A stretch of 64,000 bases of DNA from Streblospio benedicti (GCA_019095985.1 CM032666.1:53494320-53558319), one strand, 5' to 3'. Counted from the stretch's first letter, positions 1 through 12,010 are shown. The notes: generated from the sequence alone by a model not told the origin. Numbers and translations are program-made.

Positions 1-2089
1 TTATGATAAGCTCTGACATGAGGCCCGGGGGGTTGCCACCCTCGCACTACCCTCCGACTGGCACCCTCGGGCGATTACGCAGACTGTGAACTAGCAGGGG
101 TCAGGCGAGCTCGTTAAGTAATTAGTACACGGTGCCTGATGTTCTCACCTTTTGTATTGATAGACGTGTCGGAAGTGCCAGGGAAACAAGGCACTGTTCT
201 AGATCGTATCTCTTGTTTATTGAGGGGTGAGACCTCAGACCAGTTGTGCAGCAGACGAGATAGTGTCTGTGACGTAACGGGCACGTGGCACCTCAAGTCT
301 GGACTTATTAGGGTGGGTACTTCTGGTTTTATTCGGTTAATTACATTGTACCACATGACTTCAATACAATATAGCACTGGGCGTTTTGTTAAGTGGTAAA
401 TCCAAATTTTTGCAGTTTTAAATCAACAGTTTGTCTGCTTTGTGTGCTATAGGTTTTTGCAGGCGTCTAGGGTCTGTTCTGAGACAAAACGTCATAATAA
501 TTCATTTCGTCATTTAACGTAATTGTGTCACGTTTTCTTGGCTCTGGCTAGACTGGGAAGATGAAACAAGATCGCCATTCTTCGTAGGTCATAGCTACCC
601 AAAATATGTAAATTAATGCGCATAATATATGCAATTATTTTTTGTGCAGAGCGTGATTTGAATTCATAATTTCTTTGGCAAAAGGCCGTATGGGTGTAAG
701 AATAAGCCGCATGACAGAGGGAGATAACCTGCTATTCAAATAAAGTCAAATGTCAAATAGTCACTTTGCAAAGACACGGCACACTATACTGGTAGATTCA
801 GGTTTGGGAAAGTGTGAGTGGGTTCAGAGCTCACCCAGGCTGTTTCATGGTTTTGTATGCGTGAAAGCTCCCAGGGATGCCAATACATTCATGACAATAG
901 TAGTTTTAAAGGACAATTAGGTAAATAACCCCTCGGCTCCCCCTGAATCTGCTAGCGACTGTAGGTACATGTGTAAAAAGAAAGAACAAATACACAAAGC
1001 GCAACTTCTTCAATTTCCACATCAATTCTTCCAGTGAAAGCTCTGGTGAAGACTCTCATAGACTGCCGTAAATGAAACAAGAGCAGAACCGCAAATTATG
1101 ACCTTTCTGTTGAGACCTTTTCTATAATAAGATCATTTCTCGCGGTGTACCAAACCTTCATAAATCGATGTCAGATCACCATCTGTCAAAGGTGTGACCT
1201 CCCAACCAAAGGTGAGGTCGTCACATCACTTCGCTGCGCACCAAAAATAAAGGACACTGTAGACTGGGGTATAGGTGTGACATTATCGCGTATATAACAT
1301 TGCTCAAAAGCTGGTGTAAAACAAGAGAATCACTGACAGTACCTCGATCACATGAGCATCTAGCAAAGAGAAACTCAACTTTGCTATGTGGCGACAACAG
1401 AGATGGTCTGCTGTACTGGCTGGTCCTGAAGTGACTTACACACGAGCCACTACGGCGTCATCTTTGTCTCTGTGATGTTCGTGAAACTGTCACGAAGATC
1501 TACAGACACACTGGTGGCGATCTGCTTTAGAAGCCATGATTGATGACAGTGGGCTCTCCCTGCTAATTGCAGCCCTGTGACCTATTTATGGACGGGGTGC
1601 GGGTGAACCGGCCGTAAATTGTGCAACATTTTGATGTTAGTAGGTCGCCAGAGCTGCTATAAAATGTAACCAGTTTTATCGTGACAGGCGTTGTGCATAC
1701 TGGCAGATAATGACGCTATCTGTTAAAACTGTTTGATTAGTAATTAGTTCATGTAGGTCACATTCTTTTAGGAGGAATGTAGGGCCTAGTTCACCGTGGA
1801 AATTTGTAGATTACAGATTTTGTTGCTTTTATCCTAGTTCAACAGTATGAAAATGTGTAAGCATTACTTTTCTTGCTTTTAGCAATGATTTTCTAATTCT
1901 ATAGAACTGAAACTCAATAGACAATCTTTGCTTTTATTGTTTGATTGAGTGGGCCCTAATTGTTTAAATTAAGAAGAAGAAAAACACTGTCAGCTACATA
2001 ATTAAACAAAAACATGGTAATTCAATACCATTGACTTTTGCTGCTCACCAAACAGCTCTTCACCAATATCCACAAACATTACAACCGTA
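1..2089. other. Intergenic, no gene recognised
   Basis: No ORF here has coding character; the two overlapping antiparallel ORFs near 114-399 have no recognisable domain. About 1095-1240 contains degenerate units of the GACC-type dispersed repeat described at 15435-15720, with GAGACC followed by TCTATAATAAGA. The rest is unremarkable AT-rich DNA. Confidence 0.5.
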
Positions 2090-2450
2090 ACAACAATAAT
2101 ATTGTGCCAAACTCTGATCCGAGCCTCGCAATCGCACTATCTGGAAACCAATCAGACGCCATTACCGTCAGCCCTCATTTGCATAGCGGAAATACACATG
2201 GACAACTTTAATTGCCTTGTGGGTAATAACAATAAGCCAGCCAATCAAAACATGGCATGCCGGGGCCAGGTAAAAACCAGTCAATATCCGGGGGCGGGGG
2301 TGGCGGGCGGGGACGGTCAGTCGCCCGTCGCCGCCGAGGCATCGATTCCCGATACACGCGCAAACATCGCGCGTTCTGCTCCACTGCGCATGCGCTAATC
2401 GTGATGGCAAATAATGGCGGCGGGAGGGTTAATGGATGTGAGATTCTTCC
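2090..2450. promoter_or_regulatory. CpG-rich promoter-like island with CCAAT, octamer, GC-box and NRF1-type sites
   Basis: A sharply CpG-rich block in AT-rich surroundings. Seen directly: CCAAT at 2148-2152 and 2241-2245, a consensus octamer ATTTGCAT at 2177-2184, a run of GC boxes at about 2289-2313, and the palindrome GCGCATGCGC at 2386-2395, the binding sequence of NRF1. CCAAT plus GC box plus NRF1 is the usual make-up of a housekeeping-type, often bidirectional, animal promoter. I found no coding exon beside it, so the transcript is unknown. It could instead be a distal enhancer of the POU gene 20 kb away. Confidence 0.4.
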
Positions 2451-2686
2451 TTGATAGCGGTTACTACTCTCGTAGAAGAGTCTGGTAGGAGTTTGAATTT
2501 GAATTTTGTTGACATAGTATGTCTTTGTGTTTGTCTGGTACAATTATGCATGTCACTGGCAGATATGGTATTTCGAAAGAGTGGGTGGGTGGTTGGGTTC
2601 AAACCCGTGAAAGCTCAGGAATAATATGAAAAAAAACCACTACATGAAATTTATGGGGTGCAAAAGTGGGACGTGCGCCACCTATG

Positions 2687-2709
2687 CCCCCCCCCCCACA
2701 CACACACCC
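2687..2709. repeat. Poly-C tract followed by (CA)n
   Basis: Eleven consecutive C followed by about six CA units. Simple-sequence repeat only. Confidence 0.85.
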
Positions 2710-2899
2710 TTACACATATACGTACACACATCCCCTATACTAGATATATATGCCAATACGGTTGTACTGGTGTAAATCATGTGCCCATTCGACTAACAAG
2801 ACAATAGCAAAGACTAGACACCACACATGCATATTTACACCATTCTTTATAATATGGCAGTAGACACATTTGATCATTTACTCATGCAGAAGTGACAAT

Positions 2900-3041
2900 A
2901 TTGCAGTCTATAATAAAGCCTAAAATAAGTTCAAATTTATCTAAATGTATATCTGATTTGCACAAACACAGCTAGTGATGGCATATCAGACATCAAACTG
3001 CCAAACTCTAGCTTATTTTAGGCTCCATTCTAACCTGCAAT
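2900..3041. mobile_element. Short MITE, copy 1 (142 bp)
   Basis: The first 30 bases (2900-2929, starting ATTGCAG and ending GCCTAAAATAAG) and the last 30 (3012-3041) are inverted copies matching at about 25 of 30 positions. The interior has no coding potential. A second diverged copy at 7102-7260 shares the arms and the internal AAGTTCAAATTTA, so this is a dispersed family rather than a chance palindrome. The size and terminal inverted repeats fit a non-autonomous DNA transposon; the superfamily is not clear. Confidence 0.6.
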
Positions 3042-4164
3042 AGTACACATCGATGACACTTTCACCAGCACCAGATAAACTGTGTGTCCGGTCTGTGCGT
3101 ATGTGCCCCTCACTCCAGGGAGCGTGTTCTGGGAAGTTGGCATCTGGAGGCGGGTCTTGGGGATGATCCTGGATATAGCGATCAGATATGGACGGGAGCC
3201 GATGCTGATAGCAGGCTGTGTCAGAAAGAATTCCATGAAATGCACAGCACAGACGTGTCTGAAGATCGCGAACACTATAGAAGGGGGTCACTGTGTTGCT
3301 AGAGGGATGCATACTGGTGTGTCCAGGCATTTGGAAAAGGCGGCACCTCTTACTCCCCACCTGAATCTGTCATGGATCTGCCAGTATTCTAATCCGTAAG
3401 GGCGCAACTGATTACCTTATGACTTTAGGAAACTGAGATTTTTCTTGTACATGTACATAACTATGACGCATGTGCAAGCTACGTGTGTTATGATTTTGAG
3501 TGAACTGATTCTGTGTTAAAGTACAATGTAAGAAAAATGCCATAACTAACCACTAAAATTCTATCGAATGTGATCTTTGGCTAGAGGAAACTATAAACAA
3601 GTGGGAAAGCTTCAATAAAGCAGGGAAAGCATTGTGGGTGTTTTGAAACGTGAGAAAGCAACGTTACGTGAAAACTGGGCATAAACTTCCAAATCCCCAG
3701 AAGGTTCCGGAAACACATAGAAAGTTGAAACAAAGACAATTTTTATGCACATTGTTTATTGTGGGTTTCAATAGAGAACTATTTTAGAAATATCCATCAT
3801 TTAAAAGGGTGGCTTTTCTTCCTGTAGGCCAAGTGAAATATGATGTTGCCCATACAGGCAATTAGAAAATGGCCAATACTTTCTTTGATGTGGTAGCTCT
3901 AAATATTTTACGTTGTTTTGTTCAATTTATTTCATCAGAGCTAAATTAATCACAGCTGATTTTGACATTCGTACAACGGTTTACACATGACCATTAATTG
4001 AGAATAATTCCCTGCATCAACTCAGTATATTACTCTATACATCTACTCTCCCACTCTATCGTCTCCACATCATTCTCTAACTCCAACAGTCATCTCTCAA
4101 CTTATCCCTTCACACATCTGGATCCCTGCCTATATGCCAGCCCCCCAGTAAATATAAGACACTA
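3042..4164. other. Intergenic; one region open on both strands
   Basis: About 3060-3400 is open in two plus frames and one minus frame and richer in GC than its flanks. The predicted peptides match no family I recognise and have no splice sites that join them to anything. It could be a conserved noncoding element or the remains of a transposon gene. The rest to 4164 is featureless AT-rich DNA. Confidence 0.35.
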
Positions 4165-4330
4165 GAACCTCTCTATGCAGACCATGCAGCTAACTTGTTT
4201 CGATGGAAGTTGGTCTCTTTGTGAAGGTTCATATCGGTCTATTCATCAATACCACGAAATATGGTCTTCCTACTGCTCTCCGAGTTCATAACTGTGGTTC
4301 TCTTTGCAGGTTCTACAGTACCAGGTAAAA
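4165..4330. repeat. GACC-type dispersed short tandem units
   Basis: Contains repeated variants of the GGTCTCTTTGTGAAGGTTC-like unit (ACCTCTCTATGCAGACC, TTGGTCTCTTTG, GGTTCTCTTTGCAGGTTC). It belongs to the dispersed family described at 15435-15720. Confidence 0.5.
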
Positions 4331-4349
4331 GTGAATATCAGTATCTCAC

Positions 4350-4570
4350 TACGGCGTGCACTTTTTTACGCGTACGCCACACATCCTGAGCGCCGTGGCC
4401 GCTCTCTCCCCCGGCCGCAGATCGATGCCGCCTCAGCCCCGCGGCTCCCAAACTAACGATCCGGCCGGCACACAGCAAACACGGGCGCGCCGGCGTGACG
4501 GCCCCGGCTCGCCGCGGGTCGATGCCGAGGTAAAACTATTGCGGGGCCCTACACGGGGCCTGGGAATGAG
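4350..4570. promoter_or_regulatory. Very CpG-rich island with an exon-like segment
   Basis: An abrupt 220-bp island dense in CpG (CCGCGG, GGCGCGCC, CGGCCGG). Within it a segment from after GGCCGCAG (about 4422) to the GTAAAA at about 4531 is open in one plus frame and bounded by plausible acceptor and donor dinucleotides. The peptide is rich in Arg, Pro, Gly and Gln with no known domain. Either a lone exon of an unidentified gene or a CpG-island regulatory element; the base composition alone would produce open frames. Confidence 0.3.
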
Positions 4571-5019
4571 TGACGTGTCTCTGTGTCTATGTTTGTAATT
4601 GAAACATTAGCAGAAGTTCGTGTGTCGCTTTCAGGGTTTGTCACTAGTATATACATGGCATGTAGAAATCTAGTTGCGCACCAATGACGATTTCATTATC
4701 GATATGGGACGATGATTTCTGGATTTGCAAGGTGAGGATAGGATTGAAAAAGGCAACATTCTGCTTTAAAAGTTGTTGGCCAATGCCCTACCCGGCCAAC
4801 CCGCTAGGCACGCCGCTGCATTTATAAGACTTACCAAGAAGTGCCTGTCTCACTTTTTAGCACGATTTCTATGTAGAAGAAACGTGAGCGCATCTCCTGT
4901 CCATAGGTATTTTACTTTTCAAATGTGTCAAGTGTATACAGGTTAAAATAACTTCAAAAAACGACCGTGTCGCCCAGTCACTTTTACCCACACGCACAGC
5001 CCCATTGCGGGGTGGGCGA

Positions 5020-5180
5020 TATTTGGCCTACAAGCCGCCTGGTTAGGTTCGGTTACGGCACAGCTCGGCACGCGGGCTGCGAGCCGGCGCCACGGCCCCC
5101 GCCAGTGTTTGCGGCGCTGTCAAGGCGCGTCTTTTATCGTGATGCTTTAATGAGTTGTGTCAATACGGCGAGGTAGAGCA
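5020..5180. promoter_or_regulatory. CpG-rich island
   Basis: A short GC- and CpG-rich block about 450 bp from the preceding island, in otherwise AT-rich DNA. There is no recognised exon. Regulatory function is inferred only from composition and from its place in a string of similar blocks around the POU gene. Confidence 0.25.
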
Positions 5181-5959
5181 CAGATGATGGCCAGATCAAG
5201 ATCATGACATTTGCTTGTGTAAACTGAGGGCAACTACAAGTTTCTCTGTGCGCGTTTGTGTTTTAGCGTGCAGCTTTTTGAGTCAGTAGTAGTAGTATGA
5301 CCGGTTTTGTTGAGACTCACTGCGGTAGAGACTTTGAAGGGTGAAAGTTTGACTTGTGATGGTTAGTGTTGGTCTGTGTTGTTTTTCGGTGTGAGGGAAA
5401 TGTGATTTTTATTAGAGTCTATGCATATGTTGTTTGGATTGCTGTAGAATCATAATTTCAAAATACAAAATGAAAATGAAAATACGGGTAAATTACATGA
5501 AGTTTGCACAAAGCCCTGTGCACAAATACAGATCTCTTCAAGCACGCGCACCTTGTTCTCGATTAGTGCAATAGCCCCTGTAAAAAAAGAAGCGAACCAC
5601 GTTGTAAGCTGACATCCACTCTGGGTACCAAAGAATGATCATATAATGTACGGTGGAATCTTCCCAATATGCCAATTGTACCATTTAAAGAATTTCAGCT
5701 CTAGCTGCGAGCCTAATACTCTCTACATTGCTCAAACAGTATGAATTCCGGCATTCGCCCGTATAGACATTCCATTCTTCATCACTGTTTGTTAGGTGTA
5801 CAAAAGAGTCCAAACAAATTTCCTTCCCATCACCACCATCGCCACCCAAGCACCATACCCAGATTTGTCCTCGTCTTAACACCAGGAAACAAACGCTACA
5901 ATTGTGCCTTATTCTCCAGCGTAGGTGCGTGAAACGTCTATTTAAAATCACAATCCCCT

Positions 5960-6760
5960 GTAATCACTGTTTTGCCAATCGCTGGCCCGTCTAACCTCGC
6001 CTTTGAGCCGGTGTGTAAAACCCCGCTTATTGGGTTATTCCAGCCCGCTGGACGCGAAGAACGGCCCGCGCGGTGGACTTGTCGTCTGGCCACAAAAGAT
6101 CGCCTAAGTGAGCGTGCGATCAGCTTCAATCAGCGCCTTTGGCGGGCGCAATTTGAAGGCTGCATTAGATAAGTTGTCGGGAGCTTGTGAGTCAATCGGG
6201 CGGGTTGAAGTTGAGCTCATTAGGGCACTCTCTGGGAGGCGGCCGTACGGGGCTAGTGCATCTGATGGCGCGGGGGAAGGTCGCCTGATTGCATCACGCC
6301 GGCGACGAGAGCGAGGCAGTAACGCGAGAGCCGGGAACGGGGCACTTGACGCGGTAATATCATTGTACCGCCCAATCTACGGTCATTATACGGCGGCCTC
6401 CGGCAGAGGAACGCCCGGGCTCGGCAGTACACCACAACAAGTACCCTGATTTCCAGCTGAAAGACGCTTAATGACTCAACCAGGAAATCAGATTGTACTT
6501 GGAAGTTCTCGTCTGATATCGTCTGGGTTTCGTGAGGGTTGGATCTGGAGCGTGTGTTGTCTGTCGTCTGGGTGTGTGAGGAGGTCACGTGGTTTGAGAT
6601 CTGTGACGGCAGGTAGAAGCTAAAAGCAGACGACAATAGAGGTGGCGCCGCTGCCGCCGCCAGGACATTGTTTGTGCTTGATATAATCCTCTCACGCAAT
6701 TACGTCATTGCTTATAATTTATCACCGCCCGGTATTGGCAGGAGTTGGTGGCGGTTACAG
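5960..6760. promoter_or_regulatory. Large CpG-rich candidate regulatory block carrying CAGACGACAA sites
   Basis: The longest CpG-rich, non-repetitive block in the left half. It contains TTGTCGTCTG at 6079-6088, a 9/10 match at 6561-6570 and the complementary CAGACGACAA at 6627-6636, all copies of a 10-mer that recurs in other blocks of this locus. Overlapping ORFs on both strands reflect the GC content and have no family features. A cis-regulatory module of the POU gene, about 16 kb downstream of its stop codon, is the simplest reading, but it is inference. Confidence 0.4.
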
Positions 6761-6803
6761 GAAACTCGCCGGGGGAGCCATAGGGTGGGGGTCGTGTGTG
6801 TGT

Positions 6804-6819
6804 GGGGGGGGGGGGGGGG
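6804..6819. repeat. G16 tract after (TG)n
   Basis: Sixteen consecutive G preceded by GTGTGTGTGT. Such a run can form a G-quadruplex. Similar tracts lie at 37446-37460, 38456-38490 and 57809-57842. Confidence 0.85.
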
Positions 6820-7101
6820 TGTTGTTGTCATATCATGTTGTTGGGCATCATTATCATCAGTTATTAGTGCATTGTTAGTGACTGATTATGCACGATGATA
6901 AATTATTTCTATAGATTTCATATATGTGTGAGAAACTCATTCAAGAATGATAACATTTCAGTTAGTTTATTAACACCCAAACAATCCTAAGATTACAGAA
7001 AAACAATGGTGTTTGGAGAGAAAAAAATGAATATATTTCAAAGAAAAACTTTCTTCGCCTTTATAATTTTTAACCCTCTAGTGGCGGCAGTAGAAAATGG
7101 C

Positions 7102-7260
7102 ACTACTTTCTATACAGCCTAGAAAAAGCCTAGTATAAGTTCAAATTTAGCAAAATGTATGTATAATCCACCCTCACTTCGTTCGGGTGAAAAATCATGC
7201 ACCCACCCATCTTGGCAAATTCAACTTACTTGACGCTCTATTCTAGACTCCAATAGTAGG
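7102..7260. mobile_element. Short MITE, copy 2 (about 159 bp)
   Basis: A diverged relative of the element at 2900-3041: the left side reads ACTACTTTCTATACAG, then AGCCTAGTATAAG and TTCAAATTTA; the right side reads GCTCTATTCTAGACTCC and AATAGTAG, inverted to the left. Coding potential is absent. Ends are less well defined than in copy 1. Confidence 0.5.
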
Positions 7261-7299
7261 TATCACCCATAAACAACCAGCCATTCAAGTGTTACACTT

Positions 7300-7640
7300 T
7301 CTTTCCAAAGCTGGAAAAACAACAATCATAACTTTGCAGCCATCGTAATAGCGCCAAGGCGTGTGAAAGTGGCGCACATCCTGTTGTTCTCAAGTTAAGA
7401 AGCCAGTTGCTAAACACCCGCCTTTGTGCTGAAGTTGTAAAGCCAGCGCTAAATGGTGATCTTTGCCCGCCAAAGCGCCTCTCTTTATGCGTCTTAACCA
7501 AATGTTTTCAAACACTCGTGGCTTTTAAAATGTGAAGGCTCCAAACGCGAGCCACAGGGCGTCTCGGCCGTGGACGGGGAATGTCAATATGTGGACGACG
7601 GATTTGGTGACAGCATAAAATATTTGTTATAAAACGCAAT
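7300..7640. promoter_or_regulatory. Moderately GC-rich, high-complexity block
   Basis: A non-repetitive stretch with several CpG sites (GTAATAGCGCC, GCCAGCGC, CTCGGCCGTGGACG) between two repeats. The minus ORF at 7292-7501 has no recognisable domain. Possibly a conserved noncoding element; composition is the only support. Confidence 0.2.
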
Positions 7641-7839
7641 TGAACGCAAGGCTGCGGTCTCACATTAAGGAAAAATGAAGTCGACGTATAATCTTTGTAT
7701 TGTCAGGGATATGTAAATTCTTCTCATTTACTATATTTGGTGTTTTATTCATTAGTGGTTGTCTCTTTGTGAACGTCTTATAATGGGTGTGGTGTGGTGG
7801 GGGTGGGTTTAAATTTCTATGATTATGTTTGCTGCTTAC

Positions 7840-8000
7840 ATTGGAACCTGTCTTATATGGACACATGGGGGAGTAATGAAACGTGTCCATACAAGACAGG
7901 TGTCCTTATTTATATATGATACATAGAAACATAAAAAAACAGTGTAATTAAAAAAGTGTCTATATAAGGCAGGTGTCCTTAAAAGGGAGGTTTCCACTAA
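7840..8000. repeat. Dispersed short tandem units of the TATAAGACAGGTGTCC type
   Basis: Three diverged units share GTGTC(C/T)ATA-(C/T)AAG-(A/G)CAGGTGTCCTTA, plus one in reverse orientation at the left (ACCTGTCTTATATGGACAC). It is the same style of dispersed repeat as at 15435-15720, with a different unit. Confidence 0.5.
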
Positions 8001-9889
8001 GTTATTCGTGTTTTATCATCTGCTGTGGGTTAAAATGTCGTGGAGTGACATTCGTAAATGTCTGACTGGGACTTTATGTGTTAATTTAGTGCCGGGTACC
8101 AATGAAATTTTACTGCCGCTTGTAGGTGATTTTCAAGAGGCCGCGGGTCTGTGTTCTTATAACTTAGACAGTAAATCTATGAATGAATGTTTAATAGATA
8201 TATTGGAGTGGTGAAAATGGTTACTCCCATTTTGAAAGTTACACTGGGTTTAAATATAGCGTTGAAATGCCGGTTTGTGTGTATAAACATCGATGCATCA
8301 ACTGATTGGATTTTGATTGATTCTAAGTGAATAATTATACTGAATAAACAGACGAGTACTCTATACACTATTTACACAGTGCGCAGCTGTGTTCTACTCT
8401 ATCATGTGTCTCTTAAGAGATTAACAATATTTATGATTTTTCTTCAGCCATAAATGACAAAGGACAATTAAAAATAGCTTTCTAGTTTAATAGAACAAGA
8501 CTATTAAAATATCGGGCATTTTGACTTAACTGTATATATTTAAGACACACCGTTACACTACAACACGAAAGTCTTGATCCTGATAAAATATAATACACGT
8601 TGTATTGATTTCAGGGCAAGAACCAACTGTTTATAAGCCTATTGCAGGCACTTAATTATAGGGAGGTATTAATTTTCAAAGCACGTGCCTTTTTGCTGCC
8701 CCAAAGAGCATGGTGAGCGAGGCATCCATCAATGCTCACATGGCGAGCAAGGTCACTCAATGACGGCCACTGGAACAGTTAAACCACAGGCCAAAACTTT
8801 TGTATGGGGGTGCACACGTGAATACCCTGTGATAACATGCCTATTAATGTCCAGTTGCAGTTTCTAACACTTATAAGCATACATTCATATAATCATACTG
8901 AGTTCTATGGAATTTAAATGAAGACAGTTCTCCTCATAAGATTTGCCCAAAGGAAGTTTCACAAGGTAGTCTACATGTCTAAAGAATGCAATTTAGAGCA
9001 TTTTAACCATAACAACACAGTTACTGACTTTTGTGTACGGAACCGTTAACTTTATTCTCAAAATGGTTACATCCTAAATAAATGTAGACCAGCGTGCAGG
9101 GGTAAAATATTTTTTGCTCGACAAAACTACATAATTATTTAAACTAAATTTCTCCTGAAAGTACACTTACATTTTACAAATTTCTGCATATCAATTAGAT
9201 CTCTGAATCAGAGCATCACACTCTCATGCATCATCCTTACAATCACAGACGCCAATCAAGACAGGAATCAACTGCATGTGTTTTAAAGTCATCATTCTTT
9301 TTGTGCCTGCCTGGCGTGTTCTCTAAACTTGTAGGTATCATTCTCTACAGGGAGTCTTCTTTATAAAGTTATTTTCCAAATTTAAACTGCTACACGGTAC
9401 TTTGATATCATAATTATATTCAGACCGGCTTCAATTTAACTCCCGTAACCAATAATGCAGTACTGAAACATTTTGTTATCTTCATTTATTCATTGCACCA
9501 ATCAGCTACAATAAACGGTAACCTGACATTTTCAACATGGTTTGTATTAGAATAATAAAAAAGAATCACTCCATAAAATCCCTACAGCACTTGTATAAAG
9601 CTGATTGTGCAATACAAAGCAGGACGACCGTGACCCCACAAGCGCATGTACTGCAAACTCTGTCAAATTAAGTGTTACATTTCCATATTGACAATAGTAA
9701 TGAATGTCAAAGTCGACTCCATCGATTGTCGTGTGTACCAGTCTGTAACTGGAGAAGCAGCCAGTCGATTTGAGGGTCAGATCTTAACCCCATGAAGGAG
9801 CAAAGCATTGTTTGTTTCTTTACTGTACTTATTAAACATTGACTCTGGTACTGTTCCTCTTGTGTGTGCATTATGCAATTTTATTTGCT
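8001..9889. other. Intergenic, no gene recognised
   Basis: AT-rich. A 68-codon plus ORF at 8008-8214 is open but has no domain and sits directly after a repeat. Nothing else is supportable. Confidence 0.4.
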
Positions 9890-10190
9890 TTTCGGATTGG
9901 TGGCGCTGCGGTGGTTGTTGTTCGCATAACACGTTAATCTTGATTCCCGCAATGGAGTTACGAGCGCCGAGGGCTATAAAACACGGGCTTCACATGTGGA
10001 AACGCTCAGCTGATATCAGCTCTCTACAGTTCGTCTAAATCAATACCATATACAAGATAATCTCAGCAGCCAGAGCAGCAGAATTTACAAAGAAACAACA
10101 CTCGATGAAGATAAAACCATATAACGCAGCAGCAGCAGCAGCTACAACCAGCCAGCAAGCAGGAACAAAAATGGCATACGACATCTGACA
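9890..10190 (+). promoter_or_regulatory. TATA promoter and 5' leader of an unidentified transcript
   Basis: TATAAAA at 9975-9981 sits in a GC-rich context (GGGCTATAAAACACGG) and is followed at about +30 by CTCTACAGTTC, a plausible start region. E-box sequences CACATGTG and CAGCTG lie between. Downstream is a CAG/CAA-rich leader and a 27-codon ORF (10105-10188) with a six-Ala run that ends in MAYDI. No longer ORF or clear donor follows. It looks like a core promoter with a short leader; the gene it serves is not recognised. Confidence 0.35.
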
Positions 10191-10289
10191 TTCATAAAAG
10201 CTGGCTGAAATCAGGCAAAATGCCCCGCCAGCGCGCCTCTGATCACAGTAAAGCGGACCCGCGTGAATAAAAAGCCACCTGAGCGGTTA

Positions 10290-11260
10290 TCTGGCCCATA
10301 ACAGGCAAATGTGACCAATTTGGCCGATTTCGCCTCGAGCTATATCGAGTTGAGGAGTCGCTAGCGTTGTCGCTTGGTGGTTGGGTGTTGTTGCTAGCGT
10401 TACAACAACGCCACGTGCTCCCGCTTGGCTGAATTTGATTAGCCTGATTGATTTTACTGTTGCCGGCGAAGTGTCAACAGCGCAATGACTGACATTTAGC
10501 ACGCTACTCGTAATTTACTGCCATTAAGCGACTTGGCCGTTCGTGAGTTACGCCGAGTGAGATACGCGCGGAGACATGCTTTTAATTATTGGCCAGATTG
10601 CGGGCTAATGCGTTGCATACCCGGACAGAATTGGACTTTATGGGCAGATATGGGGGGTTTGGTGATGGCAGTACATCATGGTTATGTTTTGAACATGACA
10701 TTAACACAATCGATTAGACAAACACAAGACAAAAGCACGCACCTTGCTATATGTGGACGAGCGCAACAGCTATCCGGAAGTGACCCTCGGGATGGGCGAC
10801 CTTCACATTGATCCTCAAAACACGTGGTATCATTTTCCCGCTCCGTCAATGAAAAAACGTATATCCGAAGAGACACAGAACTCCTGCAGCAAACAAATGA
10901 CTTCAACTAGCAAGAGAGAACAAATACATTGAAAAAGATATCCATTAAATTCGTTTTCCAAATCCTGCGATGAGCCTGCCGAGAGAAGCACAGCCGTCTG
11001 CGCGACAGACAGACCCCGACTGCGGCCGCCCGCCTAGGCCCTCTCGATATTTACCGTTATGGTAATGCCATGTGCCTGACTTGCAAGAGGATTTAACGCA
11101 TTTGCAATTGAAATGAACAAGATGGGGGAAGGAATTTTGATGATCAGTCTCGTCGAAGTAGGCGTATTAATATTTCATGGGCTCTCGGTCGATCAATATC
11201 GGCAGCGGCTGCTGCTTGCAACTTTGTGCATGCGCGTTTCAGAGAGAGAACTAGGTTAAT
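10290..11260. promoter_or_regulatory. Extended CpG-containing candidate regulatory region
   Basis: High-complexity sequence with frequent CpG, homeodomain-type TAATTA/TAATTT cores (TTTTAATTATTGG near 10579) and an NRF1-like GTGCATGCGCG near 11226. ORFs on both strands are short and overlapping. I see no exon structure. Enhancer function is inferred from composition and position only. Confidence 0.25.
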
Positions 11261-11717
11261 TTCTGGTGGAGGAGGAAGAGGGTCTCACTTAATATGCTAA
11301 TATATACGTTTTCTCCAGTGCAGCAATGTGGGTCTGGCTCAGTTTATTCACAACATTCGGGGGTGGGAATCGAGAGGAAAAAAGAGGTGAAGGTCATAGG
11401 AAGAATCAGTGAGTGTTTTTGCGTGGACTGGAATATCAAATAGTGTGCTTATGCAACAGAGGAGACATTTGAGATGCTTTCTGGGTTTTGTTTGCAGTGG
11501 GTATTATATGATTTGGTAGCTGAAGCATTTGTGTAGTACATGTATGGTGTGTGGCAGTGTTGGAAATTCGTGGCAAAAAGTTGCCTGGCGTCAGGGCAAG
11601 TAACAGTAAAAAGTTATTTGACCTGGACAAGAGTCACTTGCCTCGGACACTAATGTTGGGTGTAGTATGGGAATTGTATACAGCAGACAATAATATGGTG
11701 GATTTTGAATCATGCGA

Positions 11718-11719
<2 letters not shown>

Positions 11720-11776
<57 letters not shown>

Positions 11777-11788
11777 CAACAACAACAA
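11720..11788. repeat. (CAG)n(CAA)n triplet repeat
   Basis: About 17 CAG units run into about six CAA units. It gives a spurious polyalanine ORF on the plus strand. Confidence 0.9.
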
Positions 11789-11814
11789 AGAAAATAACAA
11801 GCCCCCTGCTTGCA

Positions 11815-12010
11815 AAGAAGCGCGTTTTTAACCAGGCAAAGACGTGCGCTGTGGATAACGACCGCGTGGCGAGTGGAGCCGCCGCGTTTATGCTGGGATC
11901 TGCCGCTTTTATCGCCCACATTAGCGCGTTATGGACCTGCGCGCCGGATGTGCGCAGACGACAATTTACGCAGACTCGCGGAATACTCCGCCGAAATAAT
12001 ATAGTTCGTA
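11815..12010. promoter_or_regulatory. CpG-rich block with a CAGACGACAA site
   Basis: Directly after the triplet repeat is a CpG-rich, non-repetitive block with CAGACGACAA at 11955-11964 followed by TTTACG. The shared 10-mer links it to the blocks at 6 kb, 13.6 kb, 19.6 kb and 35.4 kb and to the POU promoter. Confidence 0.35.

Noticed and set aside
3013-3399. Overlapping ORFs on both strands
   Set aside because: No family resemblance, and partly inside the MITE; a real gene is not supported.
8008-8214. 68-codon plus ORF
   Set aside because: No domain, no promoter or splice context, next to a dispersed repeat.
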